A DNA stretch of 34,054 nt from NCBI GenBank assembly GCA_002239065.1, contig MPNO01000053.1, positions 1 through 34,054 of the forward strand. The letters are read 5' to 3'. The notes beneath the pieces are model-generated. The model was given only the letters and a program-made list of their open reading frames with translations. It had not been told where the DNA came from and made no database searches. The translations under genes were made by a program, and so were the position numbers. Shown in pieces: positions 1-6,644 of the stretch (position 1 is the first letter of the stretch; each line of letters opens with the position of its first letter). The stretch is from Defluviicoccus sp. bin129. Lineage in GTDB: Bacteria; Pseudomonadota; Alphaproteobacteria; MPNO01.

Positions 1-572
1 CCGCGCCCGTGCTGAAGGACATCGCGAACGACTTTTCGCCCGAGACGCGAAGTGCTCTGGAATCGCTGGAATTCGTCGAGGCGGTAAAGGTCGCCTTCCA
101 GGCGAAACGGCGTTTCTGGGAGGAGGATGCGGCGATCTACGGCGGCATTTCCTGGACCGACAGCGACATTACGCAGGTCTGGTATCCGTGCAACGGCTAC
201 CACCGGCCCAGGGGCGTGGTGGTCGGCGCCTATATCTGGAGCCGGAAGCCGGGGCTGCGCTACACGGCGATGTCGGGTCCGGAGCGCCTCAAGGCAGCGT
301 TGGTCGAAGGCGAGGCGCTGCATCCGGGATATGCCGGCGAGCTCGACTGCGGGATCAGCAGAGCCTGGCTCAATGTTCCCTTCCAGAAGGGCGGATGGCC
401 GCGCCGCAATCCCGACGCGGCGGCGGCGCTGCGCCGGAGCGACGGCCCGTTCCACTTCGCCGGCGACCAGGTGACGGCGCTGCCCGGTTGGCAGGAAGGC
501 GCCCTGCTCGCTGCCCACGCCGCCGCGCAGGCGATCGACACCCGAGCCGGCCACCCGCATCAGCCGCTGTAG
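1..572 (+). CDS. Flavin monoamine oxidase family protein, C-terminal part (5' end outside window)
   Basis: The frame is open from the window edge, so this is the 3' part of a longer gene; a GTG at 9 is probably internal. FAD-dependent amine oxidases oxidise amines to aldehydes with release of ammonia and peroxide. The visible 189 or so residues carry the substrate-domain pattern GGISWTDSDITQVWYP, then GVVVGAYIWS, GISRAWLNVPF, and near the end FAGDQVTALPGWQEGA, which matches the FAD-contacting C-terminal motif of this family. The missing N-terminus would hold the GxGxxG dinucleotide-binding fold. A perfect 9-bp hairpin follows 30 bp after the stop, so it probably ends its transcription unit. 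Family assignment is from recalled motifs; the substrate is unknown. Confidence 0.8.
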   Translation, partial: APVLKDIANDFSPETRSALESLEFVEAVKVAFQAKRRFWEEDAAIYGGISWTDSDITQVWYPCNGYHRPRGVVVGAYIWSRKPGLRYTAMSGPERLKAALVEGEALHPGYAGELDCGISRAWLNVPFQKGGWPRRNPDAAAALRRSDGPFHFAGDQVTALPGWQEGALLAAHAAAQAIDTRAGHPHQPL

Positions 573-601
573 CTCATCGGGAAATTCTCTGCTACAACGG
601 A

Positions 602-637
602 AAACGGCGGCGGGACTCCCATCCCTAACCGCCGTTT
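602..637 (+). terminator. Hairpin downstream of the amine oxidase gene
   Basis: Left arm AAACGGCGG (602-610) pairs perfectly with CCGCCGTTT (629-637) across an 18-nt loop. It lies 30 bp after the stop, and only a short T run ends the right arm. A terminator is likely, but the tail is weak. Confidence 0.5.
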
Positions 638-741
638 GCTTCAACCGGCCCCGGCCGCGCGCGCCATTGCAGCACCTTCCCTAGCAGCATCGGCGAGGGC
701 TGTCAACGGAGGCTCCTGACGAGAAGGGAGGCGAGCCGACG

Positions 742-921
742 ATGATTATGAAGATCAGGCCGGAGTGCTTGGGAGAAGTGCAGCACGCGCTGGAGAAATA
801 TCGCGAGATCGTCGAACGCACAGCCCTCGCACCCAACACAAAGCACACCTACCTGCTGCACGCCGAGAACTTCGTCCGGTGGCTACGCGATGAATTTGAG
901 CCAGGAAGAACCCTGAGATGA
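742..921 (+). CDS. Small conserved-looking hypothetical protein (59 aa)
   Basis: ATG at 742 is preceded by a good ribosome site (GGGAGG, about 9 nt upstream). The 59-residue product contains YREIVERTALAPNTKHTY and HAENFVRWLRDEFEPG. This resembles the N-terminal SAM-like, DNA-binding part of tyrosine recombinases, but only that part and without any catalytic domain, so no function is claimed. The last codons overlap the start of the next gene (ATGA at 918-921), suggesting translational coupling. It could be a stand-alone small protein or a relic. Confidence 0.6.
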   Translation: MIMKIRPECLGEVQHALEKYREIVERTALAPNTKHTYLLHAENFVRWLRDEFEPGRTLR

Positions 922-1061
922 AGACCCTCGGGTTGGCCGTCGTCGTGACGCTGATGCTGCTCGGCGTCACCTTCGTCATCGCGGAGCACCATCGGAACAA
1001 GCCGCCGGAAGTGACGAATACGGAGCCCGGCAGTCCCGCGACGATCAAGCGGCGTCCGTGA
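918..1061 (+). CDS. Small single-pass membrane protein (47 aa)
   Basis: The start codon overlaps the previous stop in an ATGA arrangement. Residues 4-22 (LGLAVVVTLMLLGVTFVIA) form one hydrophobic segment, followed by a short hydrophilic tail rich in Pro, Thr and Lys/Arg. Without a clear cleavage motif it is more likely an N-terminal membrane anchor than a secreted protein. Function is unknown. Its stop overlaps a GTG that could start a 25-residue frame. Confidence 0.55.
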   Translation: MKTLGLAVVVTLMLLGVTFVIAEHHRNKPPEVTNTEPGSPATIKRRP

Positions 1062-1135
1062 AGCGCGATCTCGCCCCGGACGAGCGCCGCGCGCTATGCA
1101 TGATCGCCAATGCCCTCGACCACCGGGCCGATTAG
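1058..1135 (+). CDS. Possible 25-residue micro-ORF
   Basis: A GTG at 1058 overlaps the preceding stop (GTGA) and opens a 25-codon frame ending in TAG (MKRDLAPDERRALCMIANA...). The same overlap logic links the two genes before it. Without homology this stays tentative. Confidence 0.25.
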   Translation: MKRDLAPDERRALCMIANALDHRAD

Positions 1136-1178
1136 GGTGGGCCGGACATTGGCTCTGCGATGCTCGGCGATTTACGAC

Positions 1179-1496
1179 CTATTTCTCAAGCTCTTCCTCA
1201 TAGAATTTTTCGTACAAGAACTTGTAGGCGGCTTCGTATTCCCATCCGACAACACATCTCCGCCAGTAGGAAAGATCTTTTGAGAAACAGCCTTCGTATT
1301 TTTCCTTGCCTTCATGCGTTCCTATGATGGCTTTCACCGCCCGAGCGTAGGCCCGCTTGTCTGCTTCCGCTTGGGCTTTGATCTCTGCGATGGCGCGTCC
1401 GGCAAGCGCGATGTCCCCTCTCTCGTCAGAGTTCGCTTCACCCGCGCCCGCGGCCACCGACCCGACCAACATTGACGCCATGAGAAATTTGCGCAT
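1179..1496 (-). CDS. Small secreted hypothetical protein (105 aa)
   Basis: I chose the ATG at 1496 because GAGAGG sits just upstream and because it places a signal peptide at the N-terminus (MRKFLMASMLVGSVAAGAGEA). A longer upstream frame exists but has no signal. The mature part is Lys/Glu-rich with two cysteines (EGCFSK and WRRCVVG), possibly forming a disulfide, and a Tyr/Glu-rich tail. No family recognised; export to the periplasm is inferred. It faces the 742-1135 genes convergently. Confidence 0.65.
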   Translation of the reverse strand: MRKFLMASMLVGSVAAGAGEANSDERGDIALAGRAIAEIKAQAEADKRAYARAVKAIIGTHEGKEKYEGCFSKDLSYWRRCVVGWEYEAAYKFLYEKFYEEELEK

Positions 1497-1556
1497 CTCA
1501 ACCTCTCGATCATGTTCTTCACGAAAATGCAGGACGCCGCCCACGCTGAGGGCGGC

Positions 1557-1588
1557 GGCAGGGCGGCGGGCGCCTTCACGCCCGCCGC
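1557..1588. repeat. 32-bp hairpin repeat, copy 1
   Basis: A 32-base sequence identical to 1875-1906. Inside it, GCGGCGGGCG (1563-1572) pairs perfectly with CGCCCGCCGC (1579-1588) around loop CCTTCA. It may be a REP-like dispersed palindrome or a duplicated terminator. Confidence 0.75.
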
Positions 1589-1764
1589 AGGGTCTGCCAC
1601 ATCCAAGGACGCAGCGGGACGGGCCGGACAGGAACCGGCCGGATAGGCACGTTCATGCTGATCGCCTTTCTGCCGTGCGCAGAAGGCTTGCCGGACTTTC
1701 GGAGGATCGATAGGATCGCAGCCCTCCGCGCGATCTGGCCGGACAAGTCTTCCGCGCGGTGACC

Positions 1765-1796
1765 GAGCGTCGGGGGAGGTCACGCTCCCCCCGCTC
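1765..1796. other. Two-part stem-loop
   Basis: GAGCG (1765-1769) pairs with CGCTC (1792-1796). Inside, GGGGGAG (1772-1778) pairs with CTCCCCC (1785-1791) around a 6-nt loop, with a 2-nt bulge between the stems. It could be a terminator or part of a structured RNA; no RNA family recognised. Confidence 0.4.
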
Positions 1797-1874
1797 ACCC
1801 CTCGAAACTACATCTCGTCCCTCGGGCCGTCAATCGACGCAACCCCTAGCGGGGGCACGATCAGATCAGGCCTG

Positions 1875-1906
1875 GGCAGGGCGGCGGGCGCCTTCACGCC
1901 CGCCGC
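1875..1906. repeat. 32-bp hairpin repeat, copy 2
   Basis: Exact copy of 1557-1588 in the same orientation, 318 bp further on, with the same 10-bp stem and 6-nt loop. The identical loop shows duplication rather than two independent hairpins. Confidence 0.75.
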
Positions 1907-1989
1907 GCATGACCAGGGCCAGGAGGGAGACCAGGGTTCGCGGCGGCCGAAAAGTCCTCGAAACCAGCGATCCGGTCTGCTACATACGG

Positions 1990-2027
1990 CAGCGCCCCCG
2001 AGGGACGGTCATCCCACGGGGGCGCTG
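1990..2027. terminator. Strong hairpin upstream of the GIY-YIG genes
   Basis: CAGCGCCCCCG (1990-2000) pairs perfectly with CGGGGGCGCTG (2017-2027), an 11-bp stem with a 16-nt loop. No T-run follows on either strand, so terminator function is plausible but unproven. Confidence 0.45.
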
Positions 2028-2134
2028 ATGGAACCGAGCTCCGGCCGGCCGCGCCGTCGCTGTCTCCCTTCTACCGGACATCGCGGCGGATCGCAACTGG
2101 GACTTTAGATGCGGATCATAGAGGAAATCCCACG

Positions 2135-2584
2135 ATGGCCGATCTGGATTTCATAAGAGACTCTCAGGGCAACGACCTTCGCCGGCCCAATTATTTTAGA
2201 GGCCCGCGCAAGCTCTCGAATATGAATGAACACGACGTTCCTCAATCGCCCGGCGCATACATCCTATTGTGTTAGGGTGTCAGGTTTCGTTATCCGATCG
2301 GGACGAATTCCGTTTTCTATATCGGACGATCAGGCGATTTGAACGATAGGCTTCTCAGGTATTTCAACCGCACTTCAAGGATTCGGAAAAATCCCCCAAG
2401 TCCTCCAGGTCGGCCGGTATACGAGTACGCCGCCGCCTTCAACACTCTCTACTGCCTCGTCTACACCTGGCAGGGCCTGACGCCCAAAGCCCTTGAAGAA
2501 ATCCTCATGGCTCACTTCGCTCAGAAGCACCGTTCATTTCCGGTCGCCAACGGGGCCGGCTCTGGGGACAGGGTTGTAGGGTAG
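2135..2584 (+). pseudogene. GIY-YIG nuclease-like gene interrupted by one in-frame TAG
   Basis: ATG at 2135 has a good ribosome site (AGAGGAA, 8 nt upstream). The frame runs through PQSPGAYILLC (the GIY part), meets TAG at 2273-2275, and continues without any shift as GVRFRYPIG, SVFYIGRSGDL (the YIG part with the following Arg region) and finally SFPVANGAGS, a typical tail for this family. The domain is thus complete apart from a single stop between its two signature motifs. It most likely is a recent nonsense mutation. Restart at GTG 2279 or TTG 2339 would lose the first signature. TAG ends several intact genes in this window, so general amber recoding is unlikely. A second GIY-YIG-like gene follows 25 bp downstream. 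Confidence 0.75.
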
Positions 2585-2609
2585 GGCCACCAAAGAGGAA
2601 TTCTGAACA

Positions 2610-2933
2610 ATGCACTACTGGATCGGCCAGAGCGGACGGCGTTATGCGTATGTCGTCCACACGATCGACCACATTCCAGACAACCGTCTGGGGAACTACA
2701 TCTTCGCCAAGATGGTCGGCAACGCCTGGGTGCCCGTCTACATCGGAGAAGGCGAGCGGCGCGAGCGGAGGCAAGACGCCATAGACGAGGGATGCGTCCT
2801 CGCAAAGAACGCAACCCACTTCCATGAGCATCTGAACAACATCCGGTCGGCCAGAAAAACGGAAGAGAGAGATTTGATCGCCGGAAACCCGGCCTGCAAA
2901 TGGCCGTCAGGCTGTAACGGAGTCGAGTTCTGA
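2610..2933 (+). CDS. GIY-YIG-like hypothetical protein (107 aa)
   Basis: ATG at 2610 follows AGAGGAA. The protein has GNYIFAK at 28-34 and VPVYIGEG at 41-48, spaced as the GIY and YIG signatures, then an Arg-rich helix (ERRERRQ), TEERDLI around 84-90 supplying the expected metal-binding Glu, and AGNP at 91-94 supplying the Asn. The ending CKWPSGCNG contains two cysteines. The order of motifs supports a small stand-alone GIY-YIG fold, likely a nicking-type nuclease, but the first signature is divergent, so catalysis is uncertain. The neighbouring upstream gene is a second, broken GIY-YIG member. The 3' end overlaps the convergent gene 2907-3095 by 27 bp. Confidence 0.7.
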   Translation: MHYWIGQSGRRYAYVVHTIDHIPDNRLGNYIFAKMVGNAWVPVYIGEGERRERRQDAIDEGCVLAKNATHFHEHLNNIRSARKTEERDLIAGNPACKWPSGCNGVEF

Positions 2934-3095
2934 GATTTCGAGCATCGGCGTCGGCTCGATCTGCCCGCGCTCGACAAGGGCCTCGTGAAACAGATGCAGG
3001 CGATTCGTAATCATCGCCTCGATCACTTCCTTCTGCTCCGGGGTGAACTCGCCACGCTTCGCTGCAGCCCGCTTTTCTCTCCATTTCCTCAGCAT
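2907..3095 (-). CDS. Small hypothetical protein (62 aa)
   Basis: The start at 3095 has a strong ribosome site (GAGGGAGGA) on the minus strand. The product is charged: a basic N-terminus (MLRKWREKRAAAKRGEF) and a helical middle (TPEQKEVIEAMITNRLHLFH). No family recognised. It overlaps the end of the convergent GIY-YIG-like gene. The clear ribosome site is the main support. Confidence 0.55.
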   Translation of the reverse strand: MLRKWREKRAAAKRGEFTPEQKEVIEAMITNRLHLFHEALVERGQIEPTPMLEISELDSVTA

Positions 3096-3123
3096 TGAAT
3101 CCTCCCTCTATTTCAACCGTTTA

Positions 3124-3597
3124 TCACGATTCAGTCACTACCCTCCCATGTTCCCGGTTATCGAACGGCCCGCCGTACCAGTCGAGCAGCGCCCGGCGCT
3201 CCTCGTCCGGCGCATCGAGGATCGTCTCCGGAAAATCCCTGAAGCCGTCCGGCCCACCAACATCCTTCGACGGCGCATCCCCTCGCCGCTGCACATATGC
3301 CAGATCCCCGGAGTTCGAACTCGGTGGAGGGGCAGGCTCGACCTGACCCGGCGAGGCATTCCCCAGGCGCGGGCGGTTGCCCGGCGGCGGGGTTTTCCTC
3401 TCGCGTGTCCAGTCGCGCGACCTGGCCGGGGACTGACCGGGGGTCGTCGGAGCCCGGGCGACAGTGGGTAGATCTTTCGAGTTCGCGGCGGTCCCGGAGA
3501 CGCTCGGGGGAACGGCCGGGCGCGCGGCGTCTTTCGACCTGCGATCCGGTAGCCGATGTATGCCGTAACCTATGGGCTTTGCAATCCAGTGTTGCAT
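3124..3597 (-). pseudogene. Probable remnant carrying the C-terminal end of a pRiA4b ORF-3-like protein
   Basis: The open frame ends in KDVGGPDGFRDFPETI followed by ERRALLDWYGGPFD, which resembles the last 45 or so residues of the plasmid pRiA4b ORF-3 / IS1096 TnpR-like family (typically ...CPPEDVGGPWGYxxFLEA...GGxFDPEAF). The preceding 110 residues are low-complexity Pro/Arg/Ser and do not look like the rest of that family, so the body of the gene is missing or out of frame. No clear ribosome site was seen at the ATG (3597). The match is recalled from the family pattern and would need a profile search. It fits a zone of mobile-element debris. Confidence 0.45.
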
Positions 3598-4160
3598 GAC
3601 CTCAATGAGGTTCGTCTATTTTTCTGCCACCGTCAGCAGGTTGTTAATGCTGGACGATTTGAACGGTTGGCCCCATTGTCGGCCCAAGAGCCTCATTTTG
3701 CCGGATGGCCTCAGCCGTCTGGATCGAGCACGTGGTGCGCATCGCTGCCGGCATGACGTAGGTCTGGGCTGGGTTGCCGTACCGCAGGGAAGGCTGGATC
3801 GCTGCGAGCAGCCTCTCCGCGCGATCTATAAGAGCGATCGTAGGCGAGGCCTGTGCTGTGACTCAGGACTTCCTGCGCAAGATCGACGGTGTAAGGGCTG
3901 TAATCGGGAATTTCGGGCACTGACACACGATGCCTTCGCCACCACCCTGCCCCATCTGGAAGACGCCGGCCGCGCATGTTGAGATGATCCAACGGGCATG
4001 CATTGTAATAGCTTCGCCCCGCGCGGGCGGGCGATATGCCGTCGAGTTGGGAGCAGGGCCAATCGTAGGCAATGAACCTGACCACGTGAAACTGCGGCTT
4101 ACGGGATGGCTGGTCAATCAGAGAAGAAGGGGATTATAGCGAATAGTCACATTCCGCCTC
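3598..4160. other. Degenerate region, no intact gene
   Basis: No frame here has convincing codon use; G+C at third positions drops compared with neighbouring genes. Minus-strand frames between 4085 and 3711 show faint tyrosine-recombinase-like patches, listed separately. A 12-base sequence at 4129-4140 (minus strand GCTATAATCCCC, containing a consensus -10 hexamer) recurs at 27485-27496. Confidence 0.45.
3711..4085 (-). pseudogene. Possible decayed tyrosine-recombinase (P4-type integrase) C-terminus
   Basis: The frame contains SPYTVDLAQEVLSHSTG followed by LAYDRSYRSRGEAAR. In P4-type integrases the C-terminal catalytic region reads like xYPxELAExALAHxxGxxxExAYRRSDxxxxRR, with the conserved His and the Tyr nucleophile. 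The spacing here is short and no HGFR box is intact, so if this is an integrase it is heavily decayed. Weak evidence. Confidence 0.2.
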
Positions 4161-4343
4161 TTATCCGCGCCCTTCGCGCTTGATGTTGAACGGGCGGAAG
4201 AATGCCCGACCGATCGTTTTCAGCGACGCCTCCCGCAGGTCCTATTCTTTCTCCTGTTCCGCCTTCGGCGGGTGATAGTCCGCGTCGGGGAGCGTGATCG
4301 TGCGAGGCTCGGGGAGCTTGCGCTTCTGTGTCTTGTCGGTCAT
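4161..4343 (-). pseudogene. Small conserved gene interrupted by an in-frame TAG
   Basis: ATG at 4343 opens MTDKTQKRKLPEPRTITL then DADYHPPKAEQEKE, stopping at TAG (4242-4244). Reading on in the same frame gives DLREASLKTIGRAFFRPFN and IKREGRG before TAA (4161-4163). The second half looks like the normal C-terminus of this small alphaproteobacterial family (DLRG-ASLETxRRAFFRPF), so the TAG is probably a nonsense mutation in a 60-residue gene. The N-terminal half is also related to the product of 27063-27260 (shared MTDxT, RT, DYxPxKAExE). A 33-residue truncated product could still be made. Function unknown. Confidence 0.65.
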
Positions 4344-4380
4344 CGTCTCGATGCCCGTTCCTTTGACGGTATCTGCCAGC

Positions 4381-4722
4381 CTAGTCGAGGCATTGGACAA
4401 CCGCCTTTTGCTGCTCAGCGAGGATGGGGAATTCGACGCTCGGAAACCCCATCTCGTCTGATGCCGCGTCCCTGACATACAGGGTGCGCCGCATGACCAA
4501 GATCGTTTTCCTCGAGTGTATGGAACCGCGCGAAACCACGGCCTGGATGTCTGATTTCCGGAAGGTGGCATAGGCACCGCTCGCGAGCGTTACGGTCACG
4601 AATTTCTTGCCGCAATGCGAAGTCTCGTAAACGAAATCAAAGCTCTCTGGCGTGGCCGCTTCCGCGACCGCGCCGGCGGCGAGAATCGCAGCGAGGATGA
4701 AGACTGCGCACCGTTCCTTCAT
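4381..4722 (-). CDS. Small secreted hypothetical protein (113 aa)
   Basis: I chose ATG 4722 because it overlaps the previous stop as ATGA and gives a signal peptide (MKERCAVFILAAILAAGAVA, cleavage near AEA-AT). A longer upstream frame lacks both. The mature part has two cysteines (TSHCGKKF and the C-terminal VQCLD) that could pair, and is mainly beta-like. Predicted periplasmic, function unknown. It appears translationally coupled to the gene at 4719-4946. Confidence 0.7.
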   Translation of the reverse strand: MKERCAVFILAAILAAGAVAEAATPESFDFVYETSHCGKKFVTVTLASGAYATFRKSDIQAVVSRGSIHSRKTILVMRRTLYVRDAASDEMGFPSVEFPILAEQQKAVVQCLD

Positions 4723-4946
4723 CGGGAAAGCCGTTCGGTCAGCACGGGGCAATGGTTTACCAAGCTCTCGACAGCATCGCGCGTAAGGGGCGCGCGAACG
4801 CTCGCCGAACGGCTCTGTTCCGGCTTGAAGCGAAGTTCGATGATAAATCCGCCCCCCGTGAAGTCGAATTCTACAGCCTCGACCTCTTGATCCGTCTCTT
4901 TGTGAGAGCCGGCCGGGATCGTCCAAGGTTCCTTGCCTATCGCCAT
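4719..4946 (-). CDS. Small hypothetical protein (75 aa)
   Basis: ATG 4946 has AAGGAA about 8 nt upstream, inside the last codons of the preceding minus-strand frame. Residues 21-37 (VEAVEFDFTGGGFIIEL) look like a beta hairpin. No signal peptide, no recognised family. It is the middle member of a tight minus-strand run (4948-5109, this gene, 4381-4722) with 1-4 bp junctions, so they are probably co-transcribed. Confidence 0.6.
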   Translation of the reverse strand: MAIGKEPWTIPAGSHKETDQEVEAVEFDFTGGGFIIELRFKPEQSRSASVRAPLTRDAVESLVNHCPVLTERLSR

Positions 4947-4947
4947 A

Positions 4948-5109
4948 TCAGCGTTCCTTCCTGACGATTTCGATGCGCTCGCACATTGGTCCGACATGGT
5001 ACCGCAGCCTGTCCGGCTCTGCGACGTGGACCGGGGCTTTGCTCGGGCTCACGCCGTCCGCCGAAGCGGTGGCCGGGAACGCTGCGATCGGCGTCACCCT
5101 CTCGACCAT
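4948..5109 (-). CDS. Small hypothetical protein (about 53 aa, start uncertain)
   Basis: The frame ends CERIEIVRKER then TGA, one base before the ATG of the next minus-strand gene, and its codons are G/C-rich at third positions. Start 5109 (MVERVTPIAAFPATAS) is my choice, but no clear ribosome site precedes it and the frame stays open upstream to about 5184. It directly overlaps the opposite-strand ORF at 5108-5434 at their starts. Function unknown. Confidence 0.4.
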   Translation of the reverse strand: MVERVTPIAAFPATASADGVSPSKAPVHVAEPDRLRYHVGPMCERIEIVRKER

Positions 5110-5434
5110 GCGAAGCACTGCGGACTTCACCGTCTTGGAGAGCTGGTCGGCGCGCGCCGCGCCCGGCTCGGCCGGCACCGGCACGCAATGGCCGGACGGC
5201 GATCTCGCCTATACCATCGCCGTCACCGCCAAACACATCTCCGCGATCGTCGATGAAAACCTGCGCGACACATTCGACAGCCGAATCTACGACGCCCGCC
5301 TGTACGGCGGCTCCGCCGCCCAGCAACGGAAAGCCCAGTCGGTCTGGATCATGGAAACCCTGCGCGGCCGCACCGCCGCTGTTCCGGAATTCGACCCCGC
5401 CCGCCTGATCCCGTCCCCAGCCACCGAACGCTGA
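5108..5434 (+). CDS. Hypothetical protein upstream of the MoxR operon (start uncertain)
   Basis: From about 5150 the + frame has strong G/C at third positions (GDLAYTIAVTAKHISAIVDE, then FDSRIYDARLYGGSAAQQRK), typical of real genes here. The 5' end is unclear: ATG 5108 overlaps the start of a minus-strand frame, and ATG 4973 would extend it through that frame; neither has a good ribosome site. The sequence looks soluble and helical. No family recognised. It ends 173 bp before the MoxR gene. Confidence 0.45.
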   Translation: MRSTADFTVLESWSARAAPGSAGTGTQWPDGDLAYTIAVTAKHISAIVDENLRDTFDSRIYDARLYGGSAAQQRKAQSVWIMETLRGRTAAVPEFDPARLIPSPATER

Positions 5435-5607
5435 CGGGCCCGCGCCCCATCTCACTCCCACGCCTCGCCCGGTCCTCGCGGGCGCACCGCGCAATTGCCG
5501 ATCCCGCTCCACCCGAAGGTCCGGCACGCGCCGAGAGGGGCGGACGCCCGGATCCGCACGATCCCCGCGCGTCCCGGCGCGCGCACCGTCCCCTCCGGAG
5601 CGCATCG

Positions 5608-6633
5608 ATGATCGAACCGCAGACCATTTCCGCCGACTACACCCTCCGCCCGAGCGAGCTCGCCGAAACCCTCGCCGTCCTCGTCGAGGCCCGACAGCCC
5701 TGCATGGTCTGGGGCGGGCCGGGATGCGGAAAAAGCCAGGTCGCCAACCAGACCGCGAACCGGCTCGGCTACCAGTACATGGACATCCGCGGACCGCTCC
5801 TCGATCCCGTCGACCTCCGCGGCATTCCCTGGCGCGACCAGGACGGCCGCACCCGCTGGGCGCCGCCCGGATTCCTGCCTCCCACCTCCAGCACCGCGCT
5901 CCACCTCCTCAACCTGGAAGAACTCCCCTCTTCCGTGCCCATGGTCCAGATCGCGCTCTTCCAGCTCTGCCTCGAGCGCCGGATCGGCGAGTACGAACTG
6001 CCCCCGGGCGCCTCCGTCATCGCCTGCGGCAACCGCGAGCAGGACCGCTCCATCGTGCACCGCATGCCGGCGCCGCTCGCCAACCGCTTCGTCCATCTGG
6101 AGATCCGCGTCCACCCCGACGACTGGTGCGCCTGGGCCGCTTCGAACGGCATCGCGCCCCAGGTCCTGTTCTTCATCCAGATGCGCCCCGAGCTGCTCTA
6201 CGACTTCCAGCCGGACTCCGCCGACAACGCTTTTCCGACGCCGCGCAGCTGGGAATTCATCTCCAACATCGTCAACCAACAGGCCGATCTAGACCCCGGC
6301 GTCGAGCGCTCGCTGTTCCGCGGCACGGTAGGCGAGGGGGCCGCGGTCGATTTCGCGGCGTTCCTGAAGGTCTGGCGCGAGCTGCCCCACCCCCGCGCGA
6401 TCCTCGACGATCCCGAGAACGCCGCGATCCCCGGCAACGAGAGCGCCCTGATCGCGCTTTGCGGCTCGCTCTACCGCCTCGCCACCGACGTCAACCTCGA
6501 TGCGATCGTCACCTACGCCCAGCGGCTCCGCCGCGAGATCGGCGAGTTCCTTGTCGGCGCCTGCATCCGCAACCAGCCCCCGCTTCAGCACACCCCGGCC
6601 TACATCCGCTGGGCCGCGATCCGCACCCAATAA
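5608..6633 (+). CDS. MoxR-type AAA ATPase
   Basis: 341 residues, start supported by CCGGAG upstream. MoxR ATPases are chaperone-like AAA+ proteins that usually act with a VWA protein to remodel or activate a partner. Visible elements: Walker A GGPGCGKS at 36-43, a Walker B-like LNLEEL at 101-106 where the usual Asp is Glu, sensor-1-like GNREQD at 141-146 and PLANRF around 156-161, a candidate arginine finger. It heads a run with a DUF3150-like protein and a VWA protein joined by overlapping stops and starts, the order seen in other MoxR-VWA modules. The substrate is unknown. Confidence 0.9.
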   Translation: MIEPQTISADYTLRPSELAETLAVLVEARQPCMVWGGPGCGKSQVANQTANRLGYQYMDIRGPLLDPVDLRGIPWRDQDGRTRWAPPGFLPPTSSTALHLLNLEELPSSVPMVQIALFQLCLERRIGEYELPPGASVIACGNREQDRSIVHRMPAPLANRFVHLEIRVHPDDWCAWAASNGIAPQVLFFIQMRPELLYDFQPDSADNAFPTPRSWEFISNIVNQQADLDPGVERSLFRGTVGEGAAVDFAAFLKVWRELPHPRAILDDPENAAIPGNESALIALCGSLYRLATDVNLDAIVTYAQRLRREIGEFLVGACIRNQPPLQHTPAYIRWAAIRTQ

Positions 6634-6644
6634 AGGACGCACCC

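Larger units (their letters stand above)
1497..2134. other. Gene-poor hairpin-rich region
   Basis: I see no convincing gene in these 640 bases; the open frames have poor codon character. The region contains two copies of a 32-bp hairpin element, a further long hairpin at 1765-1796 and an 11-bp perfect stem at 1990-2027, all described separately. Confidence 0.5.

Noticed and set aside
1759..2028. Plus-strand frame of 89 codons
   Set aside because: Arg/Ser/Pro-rich, spans two strong hairpins and has no ribosome site.
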